DNA of 42,248 bases from Gelidibacter salicanalis (GCF_016469035.1 NZ_JAEHJZ010000034.1:5491-47738), one strand, 5' to 3'; shown: positions 19,903 through 28,581, counted from the first letter of the stretch. Program-made: numbers and translations. Notes: generated from the letters alone by a model not told the origin.

Positions 19903-20506
19903 GAATTTAATATTTGATTTTGGTGATGTGTTTATTAACCTCGATAAAAAAGGCGCCATGGACAGGGCGCTCAATTTATTTGGAATGGATACGCTCTCTG
20001 ATGAAATTCACGCTATTAACACACTTTACGAACAAGGCTTACTATCTACAACAGAATTCGTGGAATTTTATATGGACAATTTTCCTAATCTCGATGAAGA
20101 TGAAATTGTAGGCACTTGGAATTATATCTTAAGGGATTTTCCCAACCACAGATTGGAATACGTGCAACAATTAGCCGCCGAAAAAAAGTATAAACTGATT
20201 TTATTGAGCAATACCAACGAATTGCATATCAATTGGATTAAAGAAAACGTTGGATTTTTCGAGGAATTTAAAGATAATTTTGATGCGTTCTACTTGTCTC
20301 ATGAAATTCAATTGCGGAAACCAAACCCAAACATCTACGAATTTGTTTTAAACGAAAACAATATCAAAGCGGAAGAGTCTCTGTTTATCGATGACACTGA
20401 AGAAAATATTATTTCGGCAGCAAAATTAGGCATCCATACCTGGCACATCAATCCTGAAACGGAGGACATCTCCACATTGTTCGCTACTAAAAGCGAGTTG
20501 TTTTGA
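19895..20506 (+). CDS. HAD family hydrolase (HAD-IA)
   Basis: A 203-residue HAD phosphatase. Motif I is FDFGDVF (nucleophile D9), motif II is LLSNTNE, motif III the lysine of LRKPNPNIY, and motif IV FIDDTEENI. Between motif I and II is a helical cap. In ribD contexts a HAD enzyme often dephosphorylates the pyrimidine intermediate that RibD produces, so this could be that missing riboflavin phosphatase (inference). It overlaps ribD at the 5' end and the permease gene at the 3' end. Confidence 0.85.
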   Translation: MIKNLIFDFGDVFINLDKKGAMDRALNLFGMDTLSDEIHAINTLYEQGLLSTTEFVEFYMDNFPNLDEDEIVGTWNYILRDFPNHRLEYVQQLAAEKKYKLILLSNTNELHINWIKENVGFFEEFKDNFDAFYLSHEIQLRKPNPNIYEFVLNENNIKAEESLFIDDTEENIISAAKLGIHTWHINPETEDISTLFATKSELF

Positions 20507-21366
20507 TCTACCTGATTCTCAGTATTGCGGCATCCTTACTGATTGTTGTTATTTTTAAATTGCTTCAAAAATTTGAGGTCAACACCTTTCAGACCATTGT
20601 GGTCAATTATATGGTGGCCTTTGGTTTTGGAATAGCTGCCAACCAAAGTTCGATGGGTATCAATGAGGTTCTGGAAGCCAAGTGGTTTTATGGGAGTGTT
20701 CTTGTTGGTGCCATGTTTATAGGTCTGTTTACACTAATGGCATGGACAACTCAAAAAAATGGGCTCTCTGTAGTTTCTGTAGCCTCTAAGATGAGTGTGA
20801 TCATTCCCATCCTCTTTGGAATACTTTTATACCAAGAAAGCGTTGGCTATCAAAAAATCATCGGAATTATATTAGCCTTGGTTTCGGTGTATCTCGTTTC
20901 TGTAAAATCAAAAACCAGTGTCAATTTCAAAAAAAACCTATTGCTGCCGGTATTATTGTTCTTCGGATCAGGAATCAGTGACACCTATATTAATTACCTC
21001 CAGAACACAGCCATTTCAGAAGCAAACATTCCCCTGTTTTCAGCCTGTGTCTTTGGCTTTGCAGGAATAATCGGGATCATTATATTGGCCGTGAAGAAAT
21101 TTAGAAATGAGGTACAATTAGATCCAAAAAGCATATTGGGAGGACTCATATTGGGCTTAGCCAATTATGCGTCGTTGTACTACATCATTAAATCGCTGCA
21201 AATGCCTAATATGGAAAGTTCTACTTTCTTCACCCTTAACAATGTCGCCATCGTGATGGCATCCACATTAATAGGTCTTTGGATATTTAAAGAGTACCTG
21301 ACCAGAAAAAACTGGATTGGTATTGGAATGGCGCTTATTGCCATTTATTTAGTAACTTTTGCCTGA
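20503..21366 (+). CDS. EamA/DMT family transporter
   Basis: A 287-residue membrane protein with about ten transmembrane helices in two halves, the drug/metabolite transporter layout. The start is a TTG that overlaps the preceding TGA stop (TTGA). The first ATG comes only after the first helix (MVAFGFG), so the TTG start is needed for a complete protein. The substrate is unknown. It sits in a run of four genes (ribD, HAD, EamA, YigZ-like) with overlaps or a one-base gap. Confidence 0.85.
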   Translation: MIYLILSIAASLLIVVIFKLLQKFEVNTFQTIVVNYMVAFGFGIAANQSSMGINEVLEAKWFYGSVLVGAMFIGLFTLMAWTTQKNGLSVVSVASKMSVIIPILFGILLYQESVGYQKIIGIILALVSVYLVSVKSKTSVNFKKNLLLPVLLFFGSGISDTYINYLQNTAISEANIPLFSACVFGFAGIIGIIILAVKKFRNEVQLDPKSILGGLILGLANYASLYYIIKSLQMPNMESSTFFTLNNVAIVMASTLIGLWIFKEYLTRKNWIGIGMALIAIYLVTFA

Positions 21367-21367
21367 A

Positions 21368-21988
21368 ATGACAGAAAAAGACACGTATATAACCATCACT
21401 AAAGCCTCTGAAGAAGTCTTATTTAAGGACAAAAATAGCAAGTTTTTTGGCTATGCTTTTCCGGTAACTTCAGAAAATGCAGTTAAAGTTCATCTCGAAG
21501 ATTTAAAGAAACAGCACCATTCTGCCAGACATTGGTGTTATGCCTATCAATTTGGCAAGGACGAAAATCAGTACCAATTTAGAGCTAATGATGACGGTGA
21601 ACCCAATAATAGTGCTGGTATGCCAATTTATGGACAAATTCAATCCTTTGACGTTACCAATGTGCTGATTGTAGTGGTTCGGTATTTTGGAGGTGTCAAA
21701 TTAGGTGTTGGCGGACTTATAGCCGCGTATAAAACCGCGGCACAAATGGCTTTAGAAAATTCCAAAATTGTCACTCGCACCATAAATCAGGACATCAAAC
21801 TCAAATTTGAGTACAAAGACATGAACAAAGTGATGCGGGTAATTAAGGAAAAGAATTTAAAGATAAAATCTCAGACTCTAGAACTCGACTGTACCATCAT
21901 CATTTCAGTGCGACTTAAAAAAACAAAAACTGTTTTGGATACCTTCAAATCTATTTTTGGCGTTCAGGTAGACCTCTTGAACAATTAA
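21368..21988 (+). CDS. YigZ/IMPACT family protein
   Basis: A 206-residue protein from the ATG at 21368, one base after the permease stop. The IMPACT N-terminal domain is well conserved: KFFGYAFPV, RHWCYAYQFG, DDGEPNNSAGMPI and VVVRYFGGVKLGVGGL. The C-terminal part matches the DUF1949-type ferredoxin-like fold. Eukaryotic IMPACT modulates the Gcn2 stress kinase, and bacterial YigZ has no settled function. Its stop codon overlaps the convergent thioesterase gene by four bases. Confidence 0.9.
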   Translation: MTEKDTYITITKASEEVLFKDKNSKFFGYAFPVTSENAVKVHLEDLKKQHHSARHWCYAYQFGKDENQYQFRANDDGEPNNSAGMPIYGQIQSFDVTNVLIVVVRYFGGVKLGVGGLIAAYKTAAQMALENSKIVTRTINQDIKLKFEYKDMNKVMRVIKEKNLKIKSQTLELDCTIIISVRLKKTKTVLDTFKSIFGVQVDLLNN

Positions 21989-22395
21989 TTCTGCAATTTG
22001 TCTAAAAGAGATTTTGGGCACCTTGTGGGTCTATTTTTAACAATATCTATAAACACCAATACGGTGTTTCCCAATGTTAAAATTTCGCCCGACTGATTGG
22101 TGATTTCATAGTTAAATTCTATACTTGCGGATGGTAATTTTACCAATTGGGTTTTTACTTTAATTAAGTCATCATAACGGGCTGGTTTTTTGAACTCTAC
22201 ATTCAATTTACTTACCGGAAGCATAAGCCCATCTTGCTCCATTTGCTTATAAGAAACCCCTAATTTCCTTAGCCATTCCACACGTCCAACTTCAAAATAC
22301 TGGGCATAATTTCCGTAATATACTATGCCCATCTGGTCGGTTTCGCCATAACGTACTCGAAGTTGTATTTCATCGGAAAATAAAGATTTTGACAT
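21985..22395 (-). CDS. YbgC/4HBT-type acyl-CoA thioesterase
   Basis: A hot-dog fold thioesterase of 136 residues from the ATG at 22395 (MSKSLFSDEIQLRVRYGETD); an ATG ten codons upstream is less conserved. The catalytic loop is YGETDQMGIVYYGNY with D20 as the active residue, followed by the long helix AQYFEVGRVEWLRKLG. It probably hydrolyses acyl-CoA thioesters; the chain-length preference is unknown. It is transcribed away from dnaA and converges with the YigZ gene. Confidence 0.9.
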   Translation of the reverse strand: MSKSLFSDEIQLRVRYGETDQMGIVYYGNYAQYFEVGRVEWLRKLGVSYKQMEQDGLMLPVSKLNVEFKKPARYDDLIKVKTQLVKLPSASIEFNYEITNQSGEILTLGNTVLVFIDIVKNRPTRCPKSLLDKLQN

Positions 22396-22587
22396 GTTTC
22401 TTTGATTTATTTTTTGTACTTTCATCAGGATTTAAACATGGGGAAAAAATACTGGAAATTCAATAGCATTTGATTTTTTTTTTCAGAATTTTGTTCACAT
22501 ATTTGTCTCAGAAAATATTCAAGAGAAAACACGAATTTCTCTTTATTTTGCTAATCTGACTAACAACCAAAAAAATTAACTTTTATA

Positions 22588-24015
22588 ATGGAGGTAACTG
22601 CGCAATCGGTTTGGAATAATTGTCTGTCTTTTATAAAGGACAATATACAACCCCAAGCATACAAAACTTGGTTTGAACCTATTACAGCAGTCAAGCTTAC
22701 TGACCATGCGTTGAGTATCCAAGTACCCAGTAAATTCTTTTACGAATGGCTTGAAGAACATTATGTTAAAATCTTAAAAGTTGCTCTTAATAAGGAACTG
22801 GGAGAGCGGGCCAAATTGGTTTATGTCATTAAGATGGAAAACACTTATGGCAATAAACAACCCTTTACAGAAAGAATACCGAGCTCTAGCAGAGGTGCTG
22901 TAAAATCCCAGAATGTTGATATCCCCTTGAATAATAAGAATCCGGAACTGAAAAATCCATTTGTTATTCCTGGAATCAGAAACGTAAAGATTGAATCTCA
23001 ACTCAATCCTAATTACAGTTTTGACAACTTCTTGGAAGGCGACTCAAACAGATTGGCTAGAAATGCTGGTTTGGCTGTGGCCAATAAACCAGGAGGCACA
23101 TCATTTAACCCATTGTTGATATTTGGCGGGGTTGGTCTTGGTAAAACCCACTTAGCACACGCTATTGGAATTGACATCAAGGATAAATACCCAGAGAAAA
23201 CCGTCCTTTATATTTCCGCTGAAAAATTCACACAACAGTATATAGATTCTGTAAAGAAAAATAATAGGAATGATTTCATCCATTTCTATCAGATTATTGA
23301 CGTCCTCATTATTGATGATGTTCAATTTTTATCTGGAAAATCAGGAACTCAAGACGTATTCTTCCACATTTTTAACCATTTGCACCAAAACGGAAAGCAA
23401 GTCATTTTAACAAGTGACAAGGCCCCGGTAGACATGCAGGATATTGAACAGCGTTTGTTATCGCGATTCAAATGGGGATTATCGGCAGAATTACAAAGTC
23501 CTGATTTTGAAACCCGAGTATCTATCCTGAAAAATAAACTTTATCGTGATGGGGTTGAAATGGAAGATGACATTATTGAATATGTTGCGAAACACATCAA
23601 AACCAACGTTAGAGAATTGGAAGGCGCCATTATTTCCTTAATCGCACAATCTTCCTTCAATAAAAAAGAAATTACGATTGCTCTCGCCAAAGAAATTGTT
23701 GAGAAATTTGTTAAGAATACCAAACGTGAAGTGTCTATTGACTACATCCAAAAAGTAGTTTCTGATTACTTCCAAATGGATGTGAGCACTTTACAGTCCA
23801 AAACCCGTAAGAGGCATATCGTTCAAGCAAGACAGCTCGCGATGTTTTTTGCTAAGAAATTCACCAAAGCATCTTTGGCAAGTATTGGATCTCAAATTGG
23901 TAAACGTGACCATGCCACCGTATTACACGCTTGTAAAACGGTTGACAACCTCTCCTCTACTGACAAACAATTCAGAAAGTATGTTGAGGATATTTCTAAA
24001 AAATTGGCGCTTTAA
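22588..24015 (+). CDS. dnaA: Chromosomal replication initiator protein DnaA
   Basis: DnaA binds the origin and melts it to start replication. The 475-residue protein shows all four domains: the N-terminal helicase-loading domain, a variable linker (about 85-130), the AAA+ domain with Walker A GGVGLGKT (180-187) and Walker B LIIDDVQF, and the C-terminal DNA-binding domain with the signature KRDHATVLHACKTV. No cluster of DnaA boxes is seen on either side, so this is not evidence of an origin here. Genes such as dnaN do not follow it. Confidence 0.97.
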   Translation: MEVTAQSVWNNCLSFIKDNIQPQAYKTWFEPITAVKLTDHALSIQVPSKFFYEWLEEHYVKILKVALNKELGERAKLVYVIKMENTYGNKQPFTERIPSSSRGAVKSQNVDIPLNNKNPELKNPFVIPGIRNVKIESQLNPNYSFDNFLEGDSNRLARNAGLAVANKPGGTSFNPLLIFGGVGLGKTHLAHAIGIDIKDKYPEKTVLYISAEKFTQQYIDSVKKNNRNDFIHFYQIIDVLIIDDVQFLSGKSGTQDVFFHIFNHLHQNGKQVILTSDKAPVDMQDIEQRLLSRFKWGLSAELQSPDFETRVSILKNKLYRDGVEMEDDIIEYVAKHIKTNVRELEGAIISLIAQSSFNKKEITIALAKEIVEKFVKNTKREVSIDYIQKVVSDYFQMDVSTLQSKTRKRHIVQARQLAMFFAKKFTKASLASIGSQIGKRDHATVLHACKTVDNLSSTDKQFRKYVEDISKKLAL

Positions 24016-24061
24016 TCCCAATTTTAGATAGGTTTCATTCGTAAAAAAACAAAAAAGTATC

Positions 24062-24517
24062 ATGACGAAAATACTAATGGTTTGCTTAGGTAACATTTGT
24101 CGATCGCCATTAGCGCACGGTATCCTAGAATCTAAGCTTCCTTCTGATAAATTTGAAATAGACTCCGCTGGTACTGGAGATTATCACATAGGCAAATTAC
24201 CTGATCATCGTTCTATCGCCACTGCAAAAGCCAACGGCATCGATATTTCTAGCCAGAGATGTCGACAATTTCAACAATCTGATTTTGATGTCTATGACAT
24301 TATTTATGTTATGGACCACTCCAATTATGATAATGTTGTTACTCTAGCGCGAGATGCAGATGATGTTTCTAAAGTGAAATTGATTTTAGAAGATGTTGCA
24401 TCTGCAGATAGTTTAGAAGTTCCTGACCCATATTGGGGAGGTGCTGAAGATTTTAATAAGGTCTACGCACTTTTAGATTATGCCTGCGATAAAATAGCTG
24501 TGAAATTAACTCAGTAA
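24062..24517 (+). CDS. Low-molecular-weight protein tyrosine phosphatase
   Basis: A 151-residue phosphatase with the CX5R loop at the N-terminus (C8-LGNIC-R14-S) and the general acid D122 in PDPYWGG. Tyr124 after the DP pair is also usual. It lies 46 bases downstream of dnaA on the same strand and is probably co-transcribed with it. Substrates may include phosphotyrosine proteins or small phosphorylated molecules; none is indicated here. It is the last intact gene before the decayed region. Confidence 0.92.
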   Translation: MTKILMVCLGNICRSPLAHGILESKLPSDKFEIDSAGTGDYHIGKLPDHRSIATAKANGIDISSQRCRQFQQSDFDVYDIIYVMDHSNYDNVVTLARDADDVSKVKLILEDVASADSLEVPDPYWGGAEDFNKVYALLDYACDKIAVKLTQ

Positions 24518-24570
24518 CTTCACCTTGATCTTCATCCAGTCTCTATTTTATACTGATTAAGAATCATTAT

Positions 24571-24938
24571 TGTCCGACTAAAACACAAAATTGATTAGTA
24601 GTAATGAATGGGACCAACAAAAGCATCCCTAATTTGGATTTGTTCAATAGCAAGGGTCTTTCTCAAAATAAGCTTAAATGTGGGTTGGGAGGTTTGGTGG
24701 TAAGTTCCTTCCATTGTTTATTGGGATTTGCAAGGAATTTGAACAGATCGATATAGGTCATCAGGTGGAAGCGCACCATCAATACCATATTGGAATAGGC
24801 CCATCCCCTTTTAGTTTTTCGCCGTACCACTACTAGCATTAAAAGCTGAATGATGAGCCCGCACCAAATCTGTATTTCTATGGCATTCTGATTGTCCCCC
24901 AGAAAGTATTTAAGAGGAAAGTTCTGTTTGAATGGCCC
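24571..24938 (-). mobile_element. IS4-type insertion sequence relic (transposase C-terminus and one end)
   Basis: On the minus strand an open frame of about 92 codons (24938 to the TGA at 24663) reads as the C-terminal part of an IS4-family transposase: NFPLKYFLGDNQNAIEIQIW, then hydrophobic LLMLVVVRRK, FHLMTYIDLFKFL and a tail ending HLSLF. It has no start codon and the catalytic DDE core is absent. About 80 bases past the stop, TGTCCGACTAAAAC (24571-24584) may be the terminal inverted repeat. Dispersed repeat copy A opens with the similar TGTCCGGTAAAA. The other end of the element is missing. Confidence 0.7.
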
Positions 24939-25303
24939 TATTTATATTTGCAAAATTGATATTGGAATTCGATAACACCTTACGACCTATCAATACGTTA
25001 ATAATCTGAACAGCCCCTCTTTTAGAAATTTCACGAATGCTCGAAACATTCTCAGAATATTCTAAAGTATGATGATCCATTTCTTTTGCGATATCACAAC
25101 TAACGTCATATGATTCCTGTTTTGCAATGGCTTTCCCTTCTAAACCATCAAAGCTGTCTTCGCCATTTTCCCTACTTAAATGTTTACTGATATCGGCACC
25201 ATTTATAACTTATATTCCTATCATTTACTTTTCTGTTTTGAGCATAGAAGTAGTAAATAACTCCTAGTAGTAGAATTATTATAATTACAAGAATAGTGAT
25301 CAC
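24910..25303 (-). pseudogene. Frameshifted gene for a small single-TM protein, unknown function
   Basis: On the minus strand a GTG at 25303 begins a frame with one transmembrane segment (ITILVIIIILLLGVIYYFY) that stops at 25184. A second frame overlaps it, open from about 25209 to the TAA at 24910, encoding a hydrophilic segment of about 98 residues (SKHLSRENGEDSFDGLEGKA ... AKEMDHHTLEYSE) without an initiation codon at its beginning. A single frameshift near 25185-25209 would join them into a protein of about 130 residues with an N-terminal membrane anchor. The 3' end runs into the IS relic by some 29 bases. I recognise no family. Confidence 0.5.
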
Positions 25304-25329
25304 TTTTTAATTTTTTTTAAACTGAGAAT

Positions 25330-25401
25330 TTATTGTTGTTTGTCATGACTTTTTCGTCTTGATCCAAGTAAAATCTTTATTTGCTGCCAATCAGAGTTCA
25401 T
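25330..25401 (-). other. Tiny open frame upstream of the single-TM pseudogene
   Basis: A 23-codon frame (MNSDWQQIKILLGSRRK...) starts at 25401 after AAGGAGACTAAAAATA and ends 26 bases before the GTG of the pseudogene. It may be a leader peptide or the tail of a decayed gene; nothing in the sequence decides between these. Confidence 0.2.
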
Positions 25402-25623
25402 TATTTTTAGTCTCCTTAAAAGAGTCTCAACTTTTTAATGTTCAAAAGCATCGAAGCATTCTGTTCCTATTCCACCTTGAAAGTAGTTCTCATTTTTTTA
25501 CCAAGTGTATTAATTCTCATATACTATGATAACTTTTGGCGGATGCAGTATACCTTCATAAATCAAAACACATATTCTATTAATTTGAATTTTCCTAGAT
25601 AATTATTTTAATCCTAATCGTCA

Positions 25624-25955
25624 TTACCCCGTCATCCCATCCACAAACACCTCAACAAACTCACGCATTTTTTCTAAAATACGCTCCCCTATATGCACCC
25701 TCTGATGATGAATAACTTTCGATTTAGGATTTAAACTGTTACATATTCAATTGTTCATCTTCACATAGTTTTCTCTATGGCGAGTATTTTTTGTTCGTGT
25801 CAATAGTTTTGGAAATCGTCTTCAATAGTATCTGGATTGTCGATTTTAGGCAGGTTTTCTTCAATAAACTTTTCTATTAACTCGTGTTTACTTCGCAATT
25901 GTATATCGCCCGATAGCATGTCTATGCACGTGTTACCACAATAAATCAATTTATA
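25624..25955 (-). pseudogene. hsdR: Relic of the C-terminus of a type I restriction subunit HsdR
   Basis: Three frames on the minus strand together spell an HsdR-like C-terminus. The first is GDIQLRSKHELIEKFIEENL with PKIDNPDTIEDDFQNY, then a TGA where the family has Trp, then HEQKILAIEK. One extra base shifts the frame to LCEDEQLN and a TAA follows. After an apparent deletion, a third piece reads HIGERILEKMREFVEVFVDG and ends at 25624. Family resemblance is from memory of HsdR C-terminal regions. No hsdM or hsdS is present. At least two nonsense changes, one indel and a deletion show it is long dead. Confidence 0.6.
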
Positions 25956-26040
25956 GCATTATGATCTTTTACGGACAATCAAAATTAATAATTACCACGT
26001 AGTAATCTTTTTCAATTCATTTTTTTTCTTGAAAATTATA

Positions 26041-26310
26041 ATGAGTTTCCCGTAAACAGGTAAAAAAATTGCAACCCAATTAAAGCAAGACCTATATGAG
26101 ATCTTAAAATGACACCTTGCTTTTTGAAGCCAATTTTCACTAAGAGTGATTGGATAAATACAGTTTAGAACAACTATTGTTTACCAGTTAATTATAATCA
26201 AATCTTTGTTCCCTGCCTGCCAGCGAGGCCGATTTATTCTATAAGCGCAGCGCCGGCCTGCCGGAAGGCAGGTCTTGATTCTTTATCGGTCAATAATGAA
26301 ACATTATAAT
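26041..26310. repeat. Dispersed 260-bp non-coding repeat, copy B
   Basis: This is the second copy of the element at 17188-17449, in the same orientation. It starts ATGAGTTTCCCGTAAACAGG and ends ACATTATAAT. It lacks the TCCCGATAGTTCGGGA hairpin of copy A but has extra GCCTGCCAGCGAGGC and GGCCTGCCGGAAGGCAGG palindromic pieces. The AAGCAAG/CTTGCTT pair and GCGCAGCGCC are kept. It lies between the decayed HsdR relic and the PAP2 gene. It has no coding potential. Confidence 0.8.
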
Positions 26311-26411
26311 GAGGCCAATAGCTCCTCTTATGTTCAGGTTGTCAAAGTCCTTGCTTAATCTCAAGATTAGTATAGAGTTAATAGAATGCGAGCACTTATG
26401 ACGAACTGTGC

Positions 26412-26960
26412 TTAAAAGGTATACTTGAAGCCTACTAAATAATCCCCCTCATTGGTGTTAAATGTGAGTTCCATATGCTCTTGTTGATATTCAGTAGTAA
26501 AAAGCATGGTGCTTCCAATCCCAATAACTGCTCCCGCGAGTATATCCCAGCCATCATGCTTTTGTGCGTCTATCCTGCTAAAAGCAGTAAACCCTGCTAG
26601 GGCATAAGAAGGGATGCTATACTTAAAACCATAGCGCTTGTGAATAAATGAAGCTGCCTGAAACGTTGTGGACGTGTGGCCCGAAGGAAACGCGTTATCC
26701 CCATTATCATGAGGTCTAGGTTTATTAACCCCTGCTTTTAATCCGAAGGTCACGGCTTGATTAAACAAAAAACCTTTGGTAAATTGCCATGTGCCCTGTT
26801 TGTCCTTTTGGAGCAACGCCACTGTAAGGGCAGCAACAGGAGCACTGACCAAACCAATATCTCCCGCGGTTTCAATACCTGATTTTTGTGCTAAGGCTTG
26901 TTGAAAATTAAATATTAAAAAAAGGATAACAAACGGTAAAACATACATGTGTTTTTGCAT
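26412..26960 (-). CDS. PAP2 superfamily phosphatase
   Basis: A 182-residue protein with an N-terminal signal peptide (LPFVILFLIFNFQQALA) and the three PAP2 motifs: KAGVNKPRP, PSGHTSTTFQAASF and SRIDAQKHDGWD. Such enzymes dephosphorylate lipid phosphates (phosphatidate, undecaprenyl diphosphate or lipid A), acting at the periplasmic membrane face. The C-terminus ends GFKYTF, which looks like an outer-membrane strand ending. The gene is intact although both sides are decayed. A diacylglycerol-kinase relic lies next to it, so lipid-phosphate turnover may once have been a shared theme. Confidence 0.87.
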   Translation of the reverse strand: MQKHMYVLPFVILFLIFNFQQALAQKSGIETAGDIGLVSAPVAALTVALLQKDKQGTWQFTKGFLFNQAVTFGLKAGVNKPRPHDNGDNAFPSGHTSTTFQAASFIHKRYGFKYSIPSYALAGFTAFSRIDAQKHDGWDILAGAVIGIGSTMLFTTEYQQEHMELTFNTNEGDYLVGFKYTF

Positions 26961-27089
26961 AATTATAAGAGATGTAAATTACTATGAGGTTGAAACATTT
27001 TTCTATCTTAGAAGTTGCTTGATATTGAAGCAAAAGTAGAATTGAAATCTTAAGAAAACTTAAAGGCACTTCCTTGCAACTCATAAACC

Positions 27090-27896
27090 TTAAACCAACA
27101 CACTTAACGACTCCTCTTTAAGAGCAACGGACATTGTAAGCACCTCTGTTTTTGACCATCCACCATCTATTTGCGAAGCAAAGAAAGCCCCTCTTTTTCG
27201 AGTTAAGTTTAAGGCAGTTGTTTGAAAGTATTTAACTTCCTTTAGCAATTCTGGTTTTTTAAGGAGCATCAAAAGTCCAAAATACAGCATCCTTAATCGG
27301 GCAATTTTGGGTACAACAATCACATCTAAAAGTCCGTCTTTTAAAGATGCTTTTGGGGTCAGACTCATGGAATACCCCATGACGTTTGAATTAGAAATAA
27401 AGATCAAAAAAGGATGGATCACCACGATATTGTGGTCAATGGCAATCACAACCTCTTCCTTTTTATAATACTCACGAAAAGTTTTATAGCAGGCTTTTAC
27501 ATAGCAGCGCAATGTTCTCTTCTGTGACGCTTCGTAGTTTTCTATCACGTTCGACGTAAATCCAAAATCGATATTACTAAAGAAATAACGCTGATTTACA
27601 CACCCAACATCAATTTTTGTGCACTGGTTATTTTTAATGATATCCAGTGCTTTTGCAACGTTTATTGGAATATTTAAGTTGGAAGCCAAACCATTGCCTG
27701 AACCAATAGGAATAATTCCTAACGGAATGGTTGTTCCTACTAAGAGGGACGCCACTTCATTTACAGTACCGTCTCCCCCACATGCCATAATGATATCAGC
27801 GTTTTGCTGGATGGATTCCTTAGTGAGGTATGAAGTATGACCTTTATTTCTTGAAGTCTTTACGGTAACACTGTAGTTTTTAGGTTCAAAATATTT
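27090..27896 (-). pseudogene. Diacylglycerol kinase-like lipid kinase (YegS/DagK), 5'-truncated
   Basis: The frame is open from 27896 to 27090, but the first ATG is at 27788, giving 232 residues that begin MACGGDGTVNEVAS. Upstream in frame are 36 more codons (YFEPKNYSVTVKTSRNKGHT ... QQNADII) that clearly belong to the family, without a start codon. About 30 more N-terminal residues, including the NPxSG segment of the nucleotide site, are gone. The remaining domain has GGDGT, IGIIPIGSGNGLASNL-type substrate motifs and a good C-terminal half. The break falls ten bases after the stop codon of the response regulator, indicating a deletion. A shortened product from 27788 is possible but probably inactive. 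Confidence 0.75.
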
Positions 27897-27906
27897 TTAT
27901 TGATGA

Positions 27907-28581
27907 TTAGTGTTCAATAAATTTATAACCACTGCCATACGCCGTTTTGATGTACTTAGCGCCTTCAGCAGTCAACTTCTTTCGTAAATTATTGATATGA
28001 ACGTAAATAAAATCAAAATTATCCAGCAAATCACTATGGTCACCCCACAGATGCTCTGCTATGGTTTCTTTGGAGAGCACCCGGCCTTTATTGGAAATGA
28101 AAAACACTAATAAATCATACTCTTTTCAGGTCAGTAGAATTGCTTTTCCGTTAACTTACGCTGTTCGTGATTTGGTATCGATGCTGATTTCATTGAATTC
28201 AATAAGCGTATTCCCACCAAATTTTCCGCGACGCAGCACAGCGGTGATCCGAGAATTAAGTTCTGCCAGATGAAATGGTTTTGTCATATAATCGTCTGCC
28301 CCCAAATCCAAGCCTTCCAACTTGTCCTGTAATGAGTTATTTGCCGAAATAATAATCACCCCGGCACCCTTCTTTTCTTTCTTTAGAATTTTCAGAATAT
28401 CAAGTCCACTGCCAGAAATGAGGTTAATATCCAATATAACAATGTCATAATCGTACATATGGATTTTATCAGAAGCTTCGTAATAATCAGAAGCAACCTC
28501 ACAAATGTTTCCATCTCCAGTTAAATATTGGGCGATGGATTGTTGCAAATCAATTTCCTCTTCGGCGATGAGATATTTCAT
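27907..28581 (-). pseudogene. OmpR-family response regulator with two in-frame stop codons
   Basis: A single continuous frame of 225 codons encodes a receiver domain and a winged-helix DNA-binding domain. The receiver has the acidic pocket (EEE, 7-9), phospho-acceptor D51 (VILDINL) and K101 (TKPF). The output domain contains KEYDLLVFFISNKGRVLSKE and YIKTAYGSGYKF. The linker carries TAA at codon 142 (28156-28158) and TGA at codon 152 (28126-28128), in frame, so two nonsense mutations separate the domains. No kinase gene is adjacent. A free receiver domain (141 residues) could still be made; the DNA-binding part is unlikely to be expressed. Confidence 0.85.

Noticed and set aside
22426-22587. 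Replication origin upstream of dnaA
   Set aside because: Only one near-match to a DnaA box (TTGTTCACA) is seen, with no cluster or clear AT-rich unwinding element beyond the general background. dnaN is absent, and in Bacteroidota the origin is often not beside dnaA.
28126-28158. Stop-codon readthrough or recoding in the response regulator
   Set aside because: Two different stops (TAA and TGA) within eleven codons, with no recoding signal and a missing partner kinase, fit a pseudogene better.
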